A stretch of 64,000 nt of DNA. Origin: JAFLCM01 sp964510955. Its GTDB lineage: Bacteria > Planctomycetota > Phycisphaerae > Phycisphaerales > UBA1924. The notes beneath the pieces are model-generated. The model was not told where the DNA came from and did no database searches. It was given only the letters and a program-made list of their open reading frames with translations. Position numbers and translations under genes: made by a program. The stretch spans positions 1 to 64,000 of the forward strand of contig CAZEDW010000018.1 of the NCBI GenBank assembly GCA_964510955.1, read 5' to 3'. Shown piece by piece: positions 1 to 8,594 of this stretch (within the stretch, counting starts at the first letter, position 1; the number at the start of each line of letters is the position of its first letter).

Positions 1-1
1 C

Positions 2-1333
2 GCGGCCGGCGGGGCCGCGGGTATCGGCGCCGGAGTGGCGGCGGCTGGTGCGGCGGTGGGCGGGTCGGCGGCGCGCACGCGACCGGTCATCCGCGTGATC
101 GACTGGTGGACGGGGCGCTACCGCGTCGTCGGCGAAACTCCGGAGGCCCCGGCCGCAAAGGCGGGCGGCCCGATCCCCATCCCCGTGCGTGACCGCGGGC
201 CGGGGCGGACGGCGGCGGAGCAGCTCGCCGCGGCGCGCGAGCGCGTGCAACGCGTCCAGGAGAGGGTGCGGTCGGGCAGGTTCCGGTCGGGCGTGCGCGT
301 GCGCGGGGTCAACGGCGTGCGCGGCGCCGGGGCGTTCAAGGGACCGGTTCAGATCGGCCTTTCGCTGGGCACCAAGCGGTACTCGTACAACAACGGTCCC
401 AACGCCGGCGTGGTGATCGCGGTGGCGGTGATGTTCGTGGCGCTGGTGTTCTCGCTTTCGGGCGGGTCGAAGAAGCGGTCGGGCGTGGTGACCACGGAGG
501 CGCCGCAGGCGTTCGCGCTGGACGTCGATTCACCGGGCGACAACCGGCTCGACGTCAGCCGCGAGGGGATCGATGCGCTCGACGCGGGCCGTGATGCCCA
601 AGGCCAGGCGGCTCTCCCCGGTGCGCCGGCGCCGCGGTCGATCGTGGTGGGCGGGCGGACGGTCGCGGAGATGAACGGCGCCAGCGAGTTCGAGCAGAAG
701 CTGGACCTGGCGGTGAAGGACTTTGACCGGCGGATCAGCCAGGCCCGCGCGAGCGGCGACGTGAATCTCCGCAGCTACGGCGAGGCATTCACGCAGACGG
801 TGCGCTCGTGGTGGAAGAGCGGCGGCATGGAGTTCGGCGTCACGCGCCCGCGGAACCGGGGCGGCGCGGACGCCGGCACCGCGGTGGCGTCGGCCCCGAC
901 CCAGCCGCCGGAACCCCCCGCGGCGCCGGCGCCGATGATCGCGGCATCGACCACCGGTGATGAGGGATGCACAAAGCCCGGGCATGTGCTGGTCGTCAGC
1001 TTCCTGCCGCTCACCGGGCGTGACGAGCGTCACGAGAAGCTCGACCTGATGGTGAATCGACTCCGCATCGGCGGTTACTGCGTCGAGGGGCTGGGGGCGA
1101 GCTCGGATGATCAGGAGTTGTCTGCCGGCGTACGCTCGGCGATCGGGCTTTCGCGACCCAACGACGCGGACGCCGTGGCGCGGGTTCGGTCGTGGCTCGA
1201 TGAGCACCCGATCCTCGGAGCGGTGCTGTGGATGCCCATGGACGCCTCGGACCACCCGATCCTGCTGCGCTCCGGTCACCTCGATCCCGCGTCGCGCGAC
1301 GATCTCACCGAGACGATCAGCGGGGCCCGCTGA
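2..1333 (+). CDS. Membrane protein of unknown function, 5' end outside the window
   Basis: The reading frame is open to the left edge, so the gene probably begins upstream; the first internal start is a GTG at 35. The visible product has an Ala/Gly-rich beginning, a basic segment, one clear hydrophobic segment (about residues 128-143 counted from the GTG, VVIAVAVMFVALVFSL), a Pro/Ala-rich linker around residues 285-305 and a soluble C-terminal domain of about 120 residues. I recognise no family. A single-pass membrane protein with an extracytoplasmic C-terminal domain is the most that can be inferred. It ends 45 nt before the ComEC-like gene on the same strand, so the two may be cotranscribed. 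Confidence 0.75.
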   Translation, partial: AAGGAAGIGAGVAAAGAAVGGSAARTRPVIRVIDWWTGRYRVVGETPEAPAAKAGGPIPIPVRDRGPGRTAAEQLAAARERVQRVQERVRSGRFRSGVRVRGVNGVRGAGAFKGPVQIGLSLGTKRYSYNNGPNAGVVIAVAVMFVALVFSLSGGSKKRSGVVTTEAPQAFALDVDSPGDNRLDVSREGIDALDAGRDAQGQAALPGAPAPRSIVVGGRTVAEMNGASEFEQKLDLAVKDFDRRISQARASGDVNLRSYGEAFTQTVRSWWKSGGMEFGVTRPRNRGGADAGTAVASAPTQPPEPPAAPAPMIAASTTGDEGCTKPGHVLVVSFLPLTGRDERHEKLDLMVNRLRIGGYCVEGLGASSDDQELSAGVRSAIGLSRPNDADAVARVRSWLDEHPILGAVLWMPMDASDHPILLRSGHLDPASRDDLTETISGAR

Positions 1334-1378
1334 TCACTCGGCGCTCGGGCCGGGCGCCCGGCGTGTTACATTCACGCG

Positions 1379-3946
1379 ATGCCCGGGCAGACGCAGGAAG
1401 TGGCGCATGATGCAAGGGGGCGCGCCGCGTGGCGCGAACGCCGGGCGCTATGGGCCCTGGGGCTGCTCGCCGCGGGGCTGACGATCGGGCGGTTCGCCGG
1501 CGGGTGGCTGCCGGGGTCGGGGTGGATGCTGGCGGCGGCCGGCGTATGCGCCGGCATCGGCGCTGCGGTTCGCGGCTGGGCTTGCCGGTTGACGCTGGGG
1601 GTGGCGGTGATCGCGCTGGGCGCGGGGTGGTTCGTCATGCGGTGCGACGAGACACCCGGCGACTCGGTGGCGCGGTGGATGATCGGCGACCGATCGCTCA
1701 TCGAGGTTGAGTGCGTGGCGCTCGCGGCGCCTGAGAGCGATTCGCCCGTGGGCGGGCCGATGGCCCGGTTCGCCCGGCGACCCGGCGGCGGATGGCGGGC
1801 GGATGTCGAGGTGCTCCGCGTCAGGGGCGCCGCGGATGCTTGGGAGCCGGCCGGCGGGTTGCTCCGCGTCAGCTTTGACCGTGAGCCGCCGTTGTTCGAC
1901 GCGGGCGACGTGCTGCGGCTGCGCGGCTTCGGCGCGCCGGTGCGCCCGGCCATGAACCCCGGCGAACCGGACCGCGAGCGGCTGGCGCGGCAGCGCGGCG
2001 TCGCCGGGACGCTGAGCGTGCCGAGCCGGTCGTTCGCCGGCGTGGTGACGGGTGACGTGGGGCTGGTCGAGCGCGTGTCGGCCTCGGTGCGGCGCTGGTC
2101 GCGGGCAGCGCGCTCGACGGCGGCGGAGCGGCTGCGGGAGGACGGCTCGGACGGGGCGGGGGAGTCTTCGCAGCTTCTGGCGGCGCTGCTGATCGGCTAC
2201 GGCGACGGCGAGCTGCGCGATCTCTCGGGCGCGTTCACGCGGGTGGGGCTGGCGCACATCATCAGCGTCAGCGGGATGAACCTGTCTCTGCTGGCCTGGT
2301 TCTGCCTGCTGGGGCTGCGGGTGCTGGGCGACAGGCCGCGGCTGGAGAAGCTCATCACGGCCGGGGTGGTGCTGCTGTTCCTGCTGGTGGTGCCGGCGCA
2401 GGCACCGATTCTCCGCGCAGCCTTGATGCTGGCAGTGTTTCTCGGCGCCGAGTGGGGCGGGCGGCGCTATGACCGGCTCAACACGCTGGCGTGGTCCGCG
2501 TTTGTCTCGCTGCTCTGGAGGCCGATGGACCTGTGGTCGGTGGGGTTCCAGCTTTCGTACCTGGGCGTGGCGGCACTGCTGGAGCTGAGCGAGCCGGCGC
2601 GGAGGGGGCTGTTCGGCGAGCGGCCCGTCACGGAAGAACTCGGGCGCGGGCTGCGGGGATGGCTGCTGCGGAGGTCGGAGCAGGTGAAGACCGCCTTCAG
2701 CGCGTCGCTCTGCGCCTGGGGCGTGTGCACACCGGCGATCATCTTTCACACCGGGGTGTTCAGCGCGATCGGGCCGGTGGCGACGCTCATCGTGACACCG
2801 CTGGTGACGGCGATCAGCGGGCTGGGCTATCTGACGCTGCTGGTCTCGACGCTGGTACCCGCGACTGCTCAGCTCGCCGGCCCGGTGCTGCTGGCGCTGA
2901 GCGGGGCGCTGGCGTGGGTCGTGCGCACGCTCGACCTGACTCCGGGGGTGGTGTGGTGGCTGCCGCGGGTGTCGGCGTGGTGGGCTCTGGCGGCGACGGT
3001 GAGCGTGGCGTGGTGGATGTACCGCGGGCGCTCGCGCACCGGGCGGGCCCGCGCGGGGCGGTGGGCGGTGCGAGCGGGGCTGGTGATGTGGCTGGTCGCC
3101 GAGGCGTGGGTGGCGCCGGCGCTCACGGGGCCGCGGCTTCGGCTGGACGCGCTGTCGATCCCCGGCGGTGCGTGCCACGTCATCCGCGCGGGGAACGATG
3201 CGGTGATGTACGACTGCGGCTCGGCGTGGACCGACGCGGGGCGGCTGACCATCCCGCGGGCGCTGCGGGCGCTGGGAGTGTCGAGCGTGCCGGCGGTGGT
3301 GATCTCGCACGCGGACCTGTCGCGTTACTCGGCCCTGCCGGACCTCGTGGAACCTCTTGGCGTGCGCGAGGTGTGGGCGGGCGAGCAGTTCGAGCGCCGA
3401 GCGAAGGACGTGCCCGAGGGGCCGGAGGCGTTTGTGCTGGCGGACCTGGCGCGGCGCGGCGTGGCGGTGAAGACTGTGGCGGCGGGCGACACGATGAACC
3501 TGGGATCGGCGACGGTGGAGTTGGTCTCGCCGCCCAAGGGCGTACTGATGGACATGCTGCGCGACGCATCGCTGGTGGTGCGGGTGCGCCAGGGGAGGGG
3601 CGGAGACGAGCGCTCGATCCTGATGCTGGGCGAGCGGCGCGACAAGGGGCTGCGGGCCCTGCGCGAGGAGCGGCCGGAGCTGCGGGCGGAGATCGTGCAG
3701 GGGCCGTCGGCGGGGCGGGCGGCGCGGCGGCCCTCGCTGTTGGGGGAATGGTTCGGGGCGGAGGTGGTGGTAGCAGGGGGTGTGCGGGGGACGGCGAGAC
3801 GGTTGAAGGACGGCACCGGCACGCCGGAGTTTGTCGACACGGCTCGGGATGGCGCGGCGACGGTGTGGGTTGATGGGCTCGGTCAAGTGCTTGAGACGCG
3901 GCACGCGCAACTGCCTGCGGTACATTCTGAGCATGAGCCCGGCTGA
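1379..3946 (+). CDS. comEC: ComEC/Rec2-like DNA uptake channel protein
   Basis: The 855-residue product has the layout of ComEC, the inner-membrane channel that carries single-stranded DNA into the cytoplasm during transformation. An N-terminal hydrophobic and OB-like part is followed by the Competence domain, marked by GLAHIISVSGMN at about residues 290-301, the family signature normally read as GLxHLLAISGxH. Many transmembrane segments run to about residue 565. The C-terminal 270 residues match the usual metallo-beta-lactamase-like domain in position and begin (VMYDCG), but the expected HxHxDH metal motif is replaced by SHADLSRYS near residue 642, so this domain probably does not bind metal in the normal way. 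The stop overlaps the start of the next gene by 14 nt. No other competence gene is in the window. Confidence 0.9.
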   Translation: MPGQTQEVAHDARGRAAWRERRALWALGLLAAGLTIGRFAGGWLPGSGWMLAAAGVCAGIGAAVRGWACRLTLGVAVIALGAGWFVMRCDETPGDSVARWMIGDRSLIEVECVALAAPESDSPVGGPMARFARRPGGGWRADVEVLRVRGAADAWEPAGGLLRVSFDREPPLFDAGDVLRLRGFGAPVRPAMNPGEPDRERLARQRGVAGTLSVPSRSFAGVVTGDVGLVERVSASVRRWSRAARSTAAERLREDGSDGAGESSQLLAALLIGYGDGELRDLSGAFTRVGLAHIISVSGMNLSLLAWFCLLGLRVLGDRPRLEKLITAGVVLLFLLVVPAQAPILRAALMLAVFLGAEWGGRRYDRLNTLAWSAFVSLLWRPMDLWSVGFQLSYLGVAALLELSEPARRGLFGERPVTEELGRGLRGWLLRRSEQVKTAFSASLCAWGVCTPAIIFHTGVFSAIGPVATLIVTPLVTAISGLGYLTLLVSTLVPATAQLAGPVLLALSGALAWVVRTLDLTPGVVWWLPRVSAWWALAATVSVAWWMYRGRSRTGRARAGRWAVRAGLVMWLVAEAWVAPALTGPRLRLDALSIPGGACHVIRAGNDAVMYDCGSAWTDAGRLTIPRALRALGVSSVPAVVISHADLSRYSALPDLVEPLGVREVWAGEQFERRAKDVPEGPEAFVLADLARRGVAVKTVAAGDTMNLGSATVELVSPPKGVLMDMLRDASLVVRVRQGRGGDERSILMLGERRDKGLRALREERPELRAEIVQGPSAGRAARRPSLLGEWFGAEVVVAGGVRGTARRLKDGTGTPEFVDTARDGAATVWVDGLGQVLETRHAQLPAVHSEHEPG

Positions 3947-4883
3947 TGCGAACGCGCCCGGATCACAGGTGAACACAGGCGGAGAGTCGGAGCGCGCCTC
4001 GCCGATGAGCTCCGATGGGGTTGTCACGACTACTGCCCGCTGCGTGTCGTGCTCATACGAGCTGCGGGGGTTGCCCGTAGACGGACGATGCCCCGAATGC
4101 GGCACACCGGTCGCCGACTCGCTCAGGCCCAACCTTCTTGTCAACAGCGCTCCGGAGTACGTCGGCGAGATTCACAAGGGGGTTTTTCTCATCGAGCTTG
4201 CGATCGGCATTGCTCTCGTGGTGGTCATCGGGGCGATTCTCACCTGTCTTTCCGGTGCGCTCATAACACCCGCTGGTCGAGGCTCCTGGCGGCTCTGGTT
4301 CGGCGGAACTGGGGCGCCGTGGATGGAGATTGTGTGGTCGGTCGTGTGGATCGTGATTTCGCTGCTGGGGTTCGTCGGCTGGTGGAAGTTCAGCACCCCG
4401 GACCCGCGGGCCGTCGAGTCAGACCGCGGCGAGCAGCCTCGGCGAACGGTGCGGGGCGCTGTGGTGGCCCAACTGATCATGACGATTCTCGCGGGGATTG
4501 GGGGCGTGTGGGTCTCAACGAACGCCGCATCGGGAACCGGCGGAACCGGAGCGACCGCCGCAGCGGTAAGCGCCATGGCTCTTCCGATGCGGGTTTCTGT
4601 ACTTGTCGCATTCGCGGTCCAGTACTTTGCCGCGATGCTGTACATCGCATGGATGGCGCCGCGCTTCCCGGACGAACACCTTCGGCGTCACGCCCGAACC
4701 ATGATGTGGCTAGGCCCGGCGCTGGTGACGGCGGGGTGCGCGTGCCTGGGGCTTGGGCCGCTGATCGCGTGCATCCTGTACTTCAACCTGCTGGAGAATG
4801 TCCGCGTCGATCTCAAGACTGTGAGACGGCTTGTTTCCCGGCAGGGGGCGCGCGATGTCCAGAACATGTGGGGCGATGCGTAG
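3933..4883 (+). CDS. Multi-pass membrane protein with N-terminal Zn ribbon
   Basis: I start this gene at the ATG at 3933, inside the end of the ComEC gene (14-nt overlap, suggesting translational coupling), because the upstream part of the frame is only ComEC read out of frame. The 316-residue product has a Cys4 ribbon at about residues 35-55 (CVSCSYEL ... RCPECG), a type seen often in planctomycete membrane proteins. About five transmembrane segments follow, including one before a conserved-looking tail, ILYFNLLENVRVDLKT. The function is unknown; a ribbon tethered to the membrane suggests binding of another protein or a metal. The last segment is repeated downstream as a separate fragment. 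Confidence 0.85.
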   Translation: MSPADANAPGSQVNTGGESERASPMSSDGVVTTTARCVSCSYELRGLPVDGRCPECGTPVADSLRPNLLVNSAPEYVGEIHKGVFLIELAIGIALVVVIGAILTCLSGALITPAGRGSWRLWFGGTGAPWMEIVWSVVWIVISLLGFVGWWKFSTPDPRAVESDRGEQPRRTVRGAVVAQLIMTILAGIGGVWVSTNAASGTGGTGATAAAVSAMALPMRVSVLVAFAVQYFAAMLYIAWMAPRFPDEHLRRHARTMMWLGPALVTAGCACLGLGPLIACILYFNLLENVRVDLKTVRRLVSRQGARDVQNMWGDA

Positions 4884-4984
4884 ATTGGATCTCGAGGCCT
4901 GGCGCCGCACCCCTGGGGTGTTGTGGTTGGATCAGCAGCCACAGTGGAGCTTCCGGCCCGAGGCGAAGTGCTGAGGCCTTCGGC

Positions 4985-5134
4985 AGTGATTCTGTGTGCC
5001 TGTACCTCGGCCCGCTGGTGGCGCTGATCCTGTATTACAACCTGCTGGAGTGGGTGCGGAAGGACCTGAAGACGATCCGGCACGTGCTGGCGGTTCGGGC
5101 GGCGCACGTCGCGGCCGGTACGCCGAGCGTCTAG
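4985..5134 (+). pseudogene. Duplicated 3' fragment of the preceding Zn-ribbon membrane protein
   Basis: This stretch encodes about 46 residues ending at a TAG at 5132, with CLYLGPLVALILYYNLLE followed by WVRKDLKTIRHVLAVR. It closely parallels the C-terminus of the gene ending at 4883 (CLGLGPLIACILYFNLLE, then NVRVDLKTVRRLV). There is no plausible start or N-terminal domain. It reads as the surviving 3' end of a second paralogous copy, left by tandem duplication and deletion. It abuts the stop of the convergent hook-IN gene. Confidence 0.65.
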
Positions 5135-5730
5135 CCCCGCACGGCGCGCACGCCGGCGTCGGCGATGCCGCCGTCTTGGAGGATCGAGATCGAGACGAAC
5201 TCGTTGAGGCCGTGGCCTTGCGGCGAGAATCGGATTCTCGTCGCACCGTCGAGACGCGCGGTGACGCCGGTTGCATCGGCGAACGAGTTGATGGCGTCTC
5301 GGACGCTGGTGAGCGACGTGCCGGAGGCGAACGAGAACTGCACCCCGCCGCCCGCGCCGGAGACGCGCACGATGAACACCGCTGTGCTCGAGGACAGGTC
5401 AAGGTTGTTGCGGTGCGCCGAGAGCAGCAGCGACCCGGCGCGGGCCGTGTGGGCGCCGACGATGCCGGCACGCGGGGAAAGCGTCCCGGCGCCGTCGCTC
5501 GCGTCGTTGACCGATTTGGCGATGTCGTGGAGGCGTTGCTGGGTCTCGCGGAGCGCCTCGGCGAGGGCGGCGGCCTTGGGGCTGATGTCGGCGACGTCGG
5601 CCGGACGCTCACCGGTCGGCTGCGGGGCGCCGGCCTGGCGCGCGCTGGGCGCCCGGGCCGACGGGCCCTGGAGCGGGGCTGGCGTGGGGCGTGGCTGGTC
5701 GTGACCGCGGTTGTCCTGGATCGGGCGCAT
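5131..5730 (-). CDS. Small protein with flagellin hook-IN-like motif
   Basis: I place the start at the ATG at 5730, which has a GGAGG five nt upstream; a longer frame to 5769 lacks this. The 199-residue product begins with a Pro/Gln-rich region, continues with a helical, coiled-coil-like stretch (about 45-85) and ends with a pattern like the flagellin hook IN motif: GTSLTSVRDAINSFADATGV followed by a short beta region and GLNEFVSISIL. In flagellins and hook-associated proteins this motif forms a beta-rich module. The conserved flagellin D0/D1 ends are not obvious. No other flagellar gene is nearby. It could be a minor filament or cap component. It diverges from the SulP gene over a 117-nt gap. 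Confidence 0.7.
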   Translation of the reverse strand: MRPIQDNRGHDQPRPTPAPLQGPSARAPSARQAGAPQPTGERPADVADISPKAAALAEALRETQQRLHDIAKSVNDASDGAGTLSPRAGIVGAHTARAGSLLLSAHRNNLDLSSSTAVFIVRVSGAGGGVQFSFASGTSLTSVRDAINSFADATGVTARLDGATRIRFSPQGHGLNEFVSISILQDGGIADAGVRAVRG

Positions 5731-5847
5731 GGTGGCCTCCGCTGGGGCGTGACGCGATGGGGCGGTCATCGGCCCTGCGCGCCGTTCTGCTGGACAATCC
5801 CCGACTGGCCGATAGAGTTGCTTCCGCCTTCAAACCAGCTCGGATCC

Positions 5848-7671
5848 ATGACCGCCACCAACGCATCCGCCGTCTCCGTGTCCGCGACGGGCCGCAAGCC
5901 GCCGGTCTTTCTGCCCAAGACACTCACGGCGTTCGCGGGGTACAAGCCGCTTCAGCTCGCGCGCGATCTGATCGCGGGGCTGACGGTGGGGATGGTGGCG
6001 CTGCCGCTGGCGCTGGCGATCGGCATCGCGTCGGTGCCCGCCGAGGCCTCGCGCGACGCGGGGTTGGCGCCGCCCGTCATGGGCCTGTACACCGCCATCA
6101 CCGCGGGGCTGATCATCTCGCTCTTGGGCGGGACGCGGGCGAGCATCGGGGGGCCGACGGCGGCGTTCGCTGTGATCGTCTACGCGGTTGCCGCCGAGCA
6201 TGGCTACTCGGGGCTCGTGCTGGCGACGGTGCTGGCGGGGATCATCCTCATCGTGATGGGCCTGACCGGTCTAGGCTCGATGATCAAGTACATCCCGTAC
6301 CCGGTGACGCTGGGGTTCACGGCGGGGATCGGGGCGACGATTTTCACGGGGCAGATCAAGGACCTGCTGGGGCTGCACGCGCTGAACGCGGGGGACAAGG
6401 TGCCGCCGGAGTTCATCGGGAAGGTGCAGTGGTGTTTCGCCCACGCCTCGACGATCAACTGGCCCACGGCGGCGCTGGGGGTCGGGTGCGCGGTCGTGAT
6501 CTTCCTGTGGCCCAAGCTGGTGACGCGGCGCGTGCCGGGGCCGGTGGTGGTGCTGCTGGCGGCGACGGCGCTGGCGCAGGTGCTGCGGTCGAAGCTGGGT
6601 GTGCAGATCGAGACCATCGGCGACCGCTTCGGCGAGATGCCGTCGAGCCTGCCGCCGATCACGCTGCCGCACGTGGAATGGGCCCAGGCGCCGGCGCTCT
6701 TGCGCGAGCTGGGGGGGCCCGCGTTCACGATCGCGATGCTGGCGGCGATCGAGAGCCTGTTGTGTGCCGTGGTGGCCGACGGGATGCTGGGGACGCGCCA
6801 CCGCTCGAACACCGAGCTGATCGCGCAGGGCGTGGCGAATGTCGCCGCGCCGCTCTTGGGCGGCATACCGGCGACGGGCGCAATCGCACGCACAGCGACG
6901 AATATTCAATCGGGCGGGCGCACGCCGCTGGCGGGGATCGTGCACGCGCTGACGCTGCTGGGGATCGTGCTGGCATTCGGGAAGTACGCCGCGCTGGTGC
7001 CGATGAGCGTCCTGGCGGCGGTGCTGGTGGTGGTGGCGTGGAACATGAGCGAGGTGCACCGGTTCCGCTGGCTGCTGAACGGCCCGCGCTCGGACGCGGC
7101 GGTGCTGCTGACGACCTTCGGGCTGACCGTGTTCGCGGACCTGACGCTGGCCGTCGGCGTGGGGCTGGTGCTGGCGAGCATGCTGTTCATCAAGCGGATG
7201 GCGGACGTGACGAACATCGGGAATCTGGCGGGTGACGGCACGGATGCGCGAGAGGACGCGCCGGTGGGCGCCTCGGGGCGCGGCGTGCGGAAAGTGCCGG
7301 GCGTCGAGGTGTACAACGTGCAGGGCACGTTCTTCTTCGGGGCGGCGTACAAGCTGCGCGAGACGCTGGATTCACTGGGCAAGCCGCCGCGCGTGCTGGT
7401 GCTGAACCTGTCGAGCGTGATCGCCGTGGACGCGACGGGCCTGCACGCGCTGGATGATCTGCGGCACCGCTGCCAGAAAGACGGCACGCGCCTGATGCTG
7501 GTGGGGCTGCACACTCAGCCGATGTTCAAGATGAGCGACCAGCACCTGCTGGCGGGGTTCGGGGTCGAGAACCTGATGGGCTCGATCGAGGAGGCGCTGG
7601 GGGCGGCGGAGCGGCACATCGCGGAGCATGGGCACCGGACGCGCGGGGGGCATGATTCGCGGCTGCACTGA
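5848..7671 (+). CDS. SulP family anion transporter with STAS domain
   Basis: The 607-residue product carries the SulP signature near the N-terminus (DLIAGLTVGMVALPLALAIG) and about ten further hydrophobic segments, followed by a cytoplasmic STAS domain from about residue 480 to 600 with the typical VLVLNLSSVIAVDATGLHAL core. SulP proteins move sulfate, bicarbonate or other anions with sodium or protons; the substrate cannot be read from sequence alone. I start at the ATG at 5848 because upstream codons are the antisense of the hook-IN gene. The STAS serine/threonine phosphorylation position is occupied by Asp-Ala-Thr, as in several bacterial members. Confidence 0.93.
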   Translation: MTATNASAVSVSATGRKPPVFLPKTLTAFAGYKPLQLARDLIAGLTVGMVALPLALAIGIASVPAEASRDAGLAPPVMGLYTAITAGLIISLLGGTRASIGGPTAAFAVIVYAVAAEHGYSGLVLATVLAGIILIVMGLTGLGSMIKYIPYPVTLGFTAGIGATIFTGQIKDLLGLHALNAGDKVPPEFIGKVQWCFAHASTINWPTAALGVGCAVVIFLWPKLVTRRVPGPVVVLLAATALAQVLRSKLGVQIETIGDRFGEMPSSLPPITLPHVEWAQAPALLRELGGPAFTIAMLAAIESLLCAVVADGMLGTRHRSNTELIAQGVANVAAPLLGGIPATGAIARTATNIQSGGRTPLAGIVHALTLLGIVLAFGKYAALVPMSVLAAVLVVVAWNMSEVHRFRWLLNGPRSDAAVLLTTFGLTVFADLTLAVGVGLVLASMLFIKRMADVTNIGNLAGDGTDAREDAPVGASGRGVRKVPGVEVYNVQGTFFFGAAYKLRETLDSLGKPPRVLVLNLSSVIAVDATGLHALDDLRHRCQKDGTRLMLVGLHTQPMFKMSDQHLLAGFGVENLMGSIEEALGAAERHIAEHGHRTRGGHDSRLH

Positions 7672-7723
7672 GAGCCGATTGGCGTGCGGGCGTTCGGCCG
7701 CCGGATTCCAGTCCACGCGAGGC

Positions 7724-8104
7724 CTACACCGGATCGGACGTACGCCCGCATTCAGGGCATCGATGCCCGGTGGTTCCCGTCAGGTCGTAGGCGCACGACG
7801 GGCACGGATCGACACCTCGCTCCCTCAGCATCGTGCGCAACTCGCATCGCACGTCATCCCGGGTCGCTGCAGCGAGCACGCCGAGCAACACAAGAATGAG
7901 CCCGCCCACAACAAGCGACCAGGCGTGGACGCCGGCGATGAGCATCTGAAGCACGAGAGCCGCGGCACTCACAAGGACAAGCCAGGACGTCCGCACAGCG
8001 GGGCCCGCGGCGCGCAGCAACTCGCCCACTCCGATTCCGGCGGTCTCGTACCACCGCAGTTCCGGATACATGCGGACCGAGAGTGAACCGGGCTTGAACC
8101 GCAT
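7724..8104 (-). CDS. Small membrane protein with C-terminal Zn ribbon
   Basis: The 126-residue product has two adjacent hydrophobic segments (about residues 38-82) and a C-terminal Cys4 ribbon, CPSCAYDLTG ... RCPECGR, of the same class as that in the gene at 3933 but at the opposite end of the protein. The remaining sequence is not recognised. It probably sits in the inner membrane with the ribbon in the cytoplasm. It converges with the SulP gene and lies 34 nt beyond the fmdB-like gene on the same strand, so cotranscription with the chaperone block is possible. Confidence 0.8.
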   Translation of the reverse strand: MRFKPGSLSVRMYPELRWYETAGIGVGELLRAAGPAVRTSWLVLVSAAALVLQMLIAGVHAWSLVVGGLILVLLGVLAAATRDDVRCELRTMLRERGVDPCPSCAYDLTGTTGHRCPECGRTSDPV

Positions 8105-8138
8105 GACCTCCGTCCCGAGAGACCGGCCCGCTGGGCGC

Positions 8139-8492
8139 TCAAGTTGAACTCTTGTCGCCCCGTCCCTTCTTCGGTTCCGACTGTTTCTTCGGCTTGGATT
8201 CCGGCGCCGCCTTCGATTCAGCAGGCTTGGAGGCGTCGGCCTTCTTGGAGTCAGGCCCCTTGTCGGTTGCGCCCGGTTTCTCCGCTTCGGCGGCTTTCTT
8301 GTAGCTTTCGGAGCGGTAATCGGTCTCGTAGAAGCCGCCGCCCTTGAACAGGACGCCCGCGCCGACGCCGATCTTGCGTTCGAGGGCGTTCTTGCCGCAC
8401 TCGGGGCACTTCTTGAGCGGTTTGGCGGTCATGGACTGGAACTCTTCGAGTTCGTGGCCGCAGGACTTGCAGTGGTATTCGTAGGTGGGCAT
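8139..8492 (-). CDS. FmdB family zinc ribbon protein
   Basis: The start is the ATG at 8492, giving the family's usual beginning MPTYEYHCKSCGHE. The first 60 residues hold the FmdB-type ribbon with two CxxC pairs (CKSC at about 8-11 and CPEC at about 29-32) and the GVLFKGGGFYETDY segment typical of the family. The rest (about 50 residues) is a Lys/Ser/Pro/Ala-rich low-complexity tail, likely disordered. FmdB-type proteins are small putative regulators of uncertain role. It follows grpE on the same strand with a repeat-filled spacer. Confidence 0.9.
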   Translation of the reverse strand: MPTYEYHCKSCGHELEEFQSMTAKPLKKCPECGKNALERKIGVGAGVLFKGGGFYETDYRSESYKKAAEAEKPGATDKGPDSKKADASKPAESKAAPESKPKKQSEPKKGRGDKSST

Positions 8493-8495
8493 GGG

Positions 8496-8594
8496 AAAGC
8501 TCAAAGCGAAAAGCTCATAGCAGCAAATCAGAACCCGATGTGGATTGTTCGCATTGACCGATTTGAGATTTGCCGGTTTGAGCTTTGAGTTTCT
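8496..8594 (-). repeat. Heptad repeat arms in the grpE-fmdB spacer
   Basis: On the plus strand the units AAAGCTC, AAAGCGA, AAAGCTC and ATAGCAG run at 8496-8523, directly before the fmdB start. A second set at 8562-8594 (TTTGAGA, TTTGCC, GGTTTGA, GCTTTGA) follows the grpE stop. Read in gene direction, the arm after grpE has TCAAAGC units and the arm before fmdB has GCTTTGA-like units, so the two arms are complementary and could form a hairpin in the mRNA. Confidence 0.7.

Noticed and set aside
1448..4144. Long minus-strand frame of 898 codons
   Set aside because: It is the antisense of the comEC gene; high-GC codon bias opens the complementary frame. The composition (His/Arg/Pro-rich) is not protein-like.
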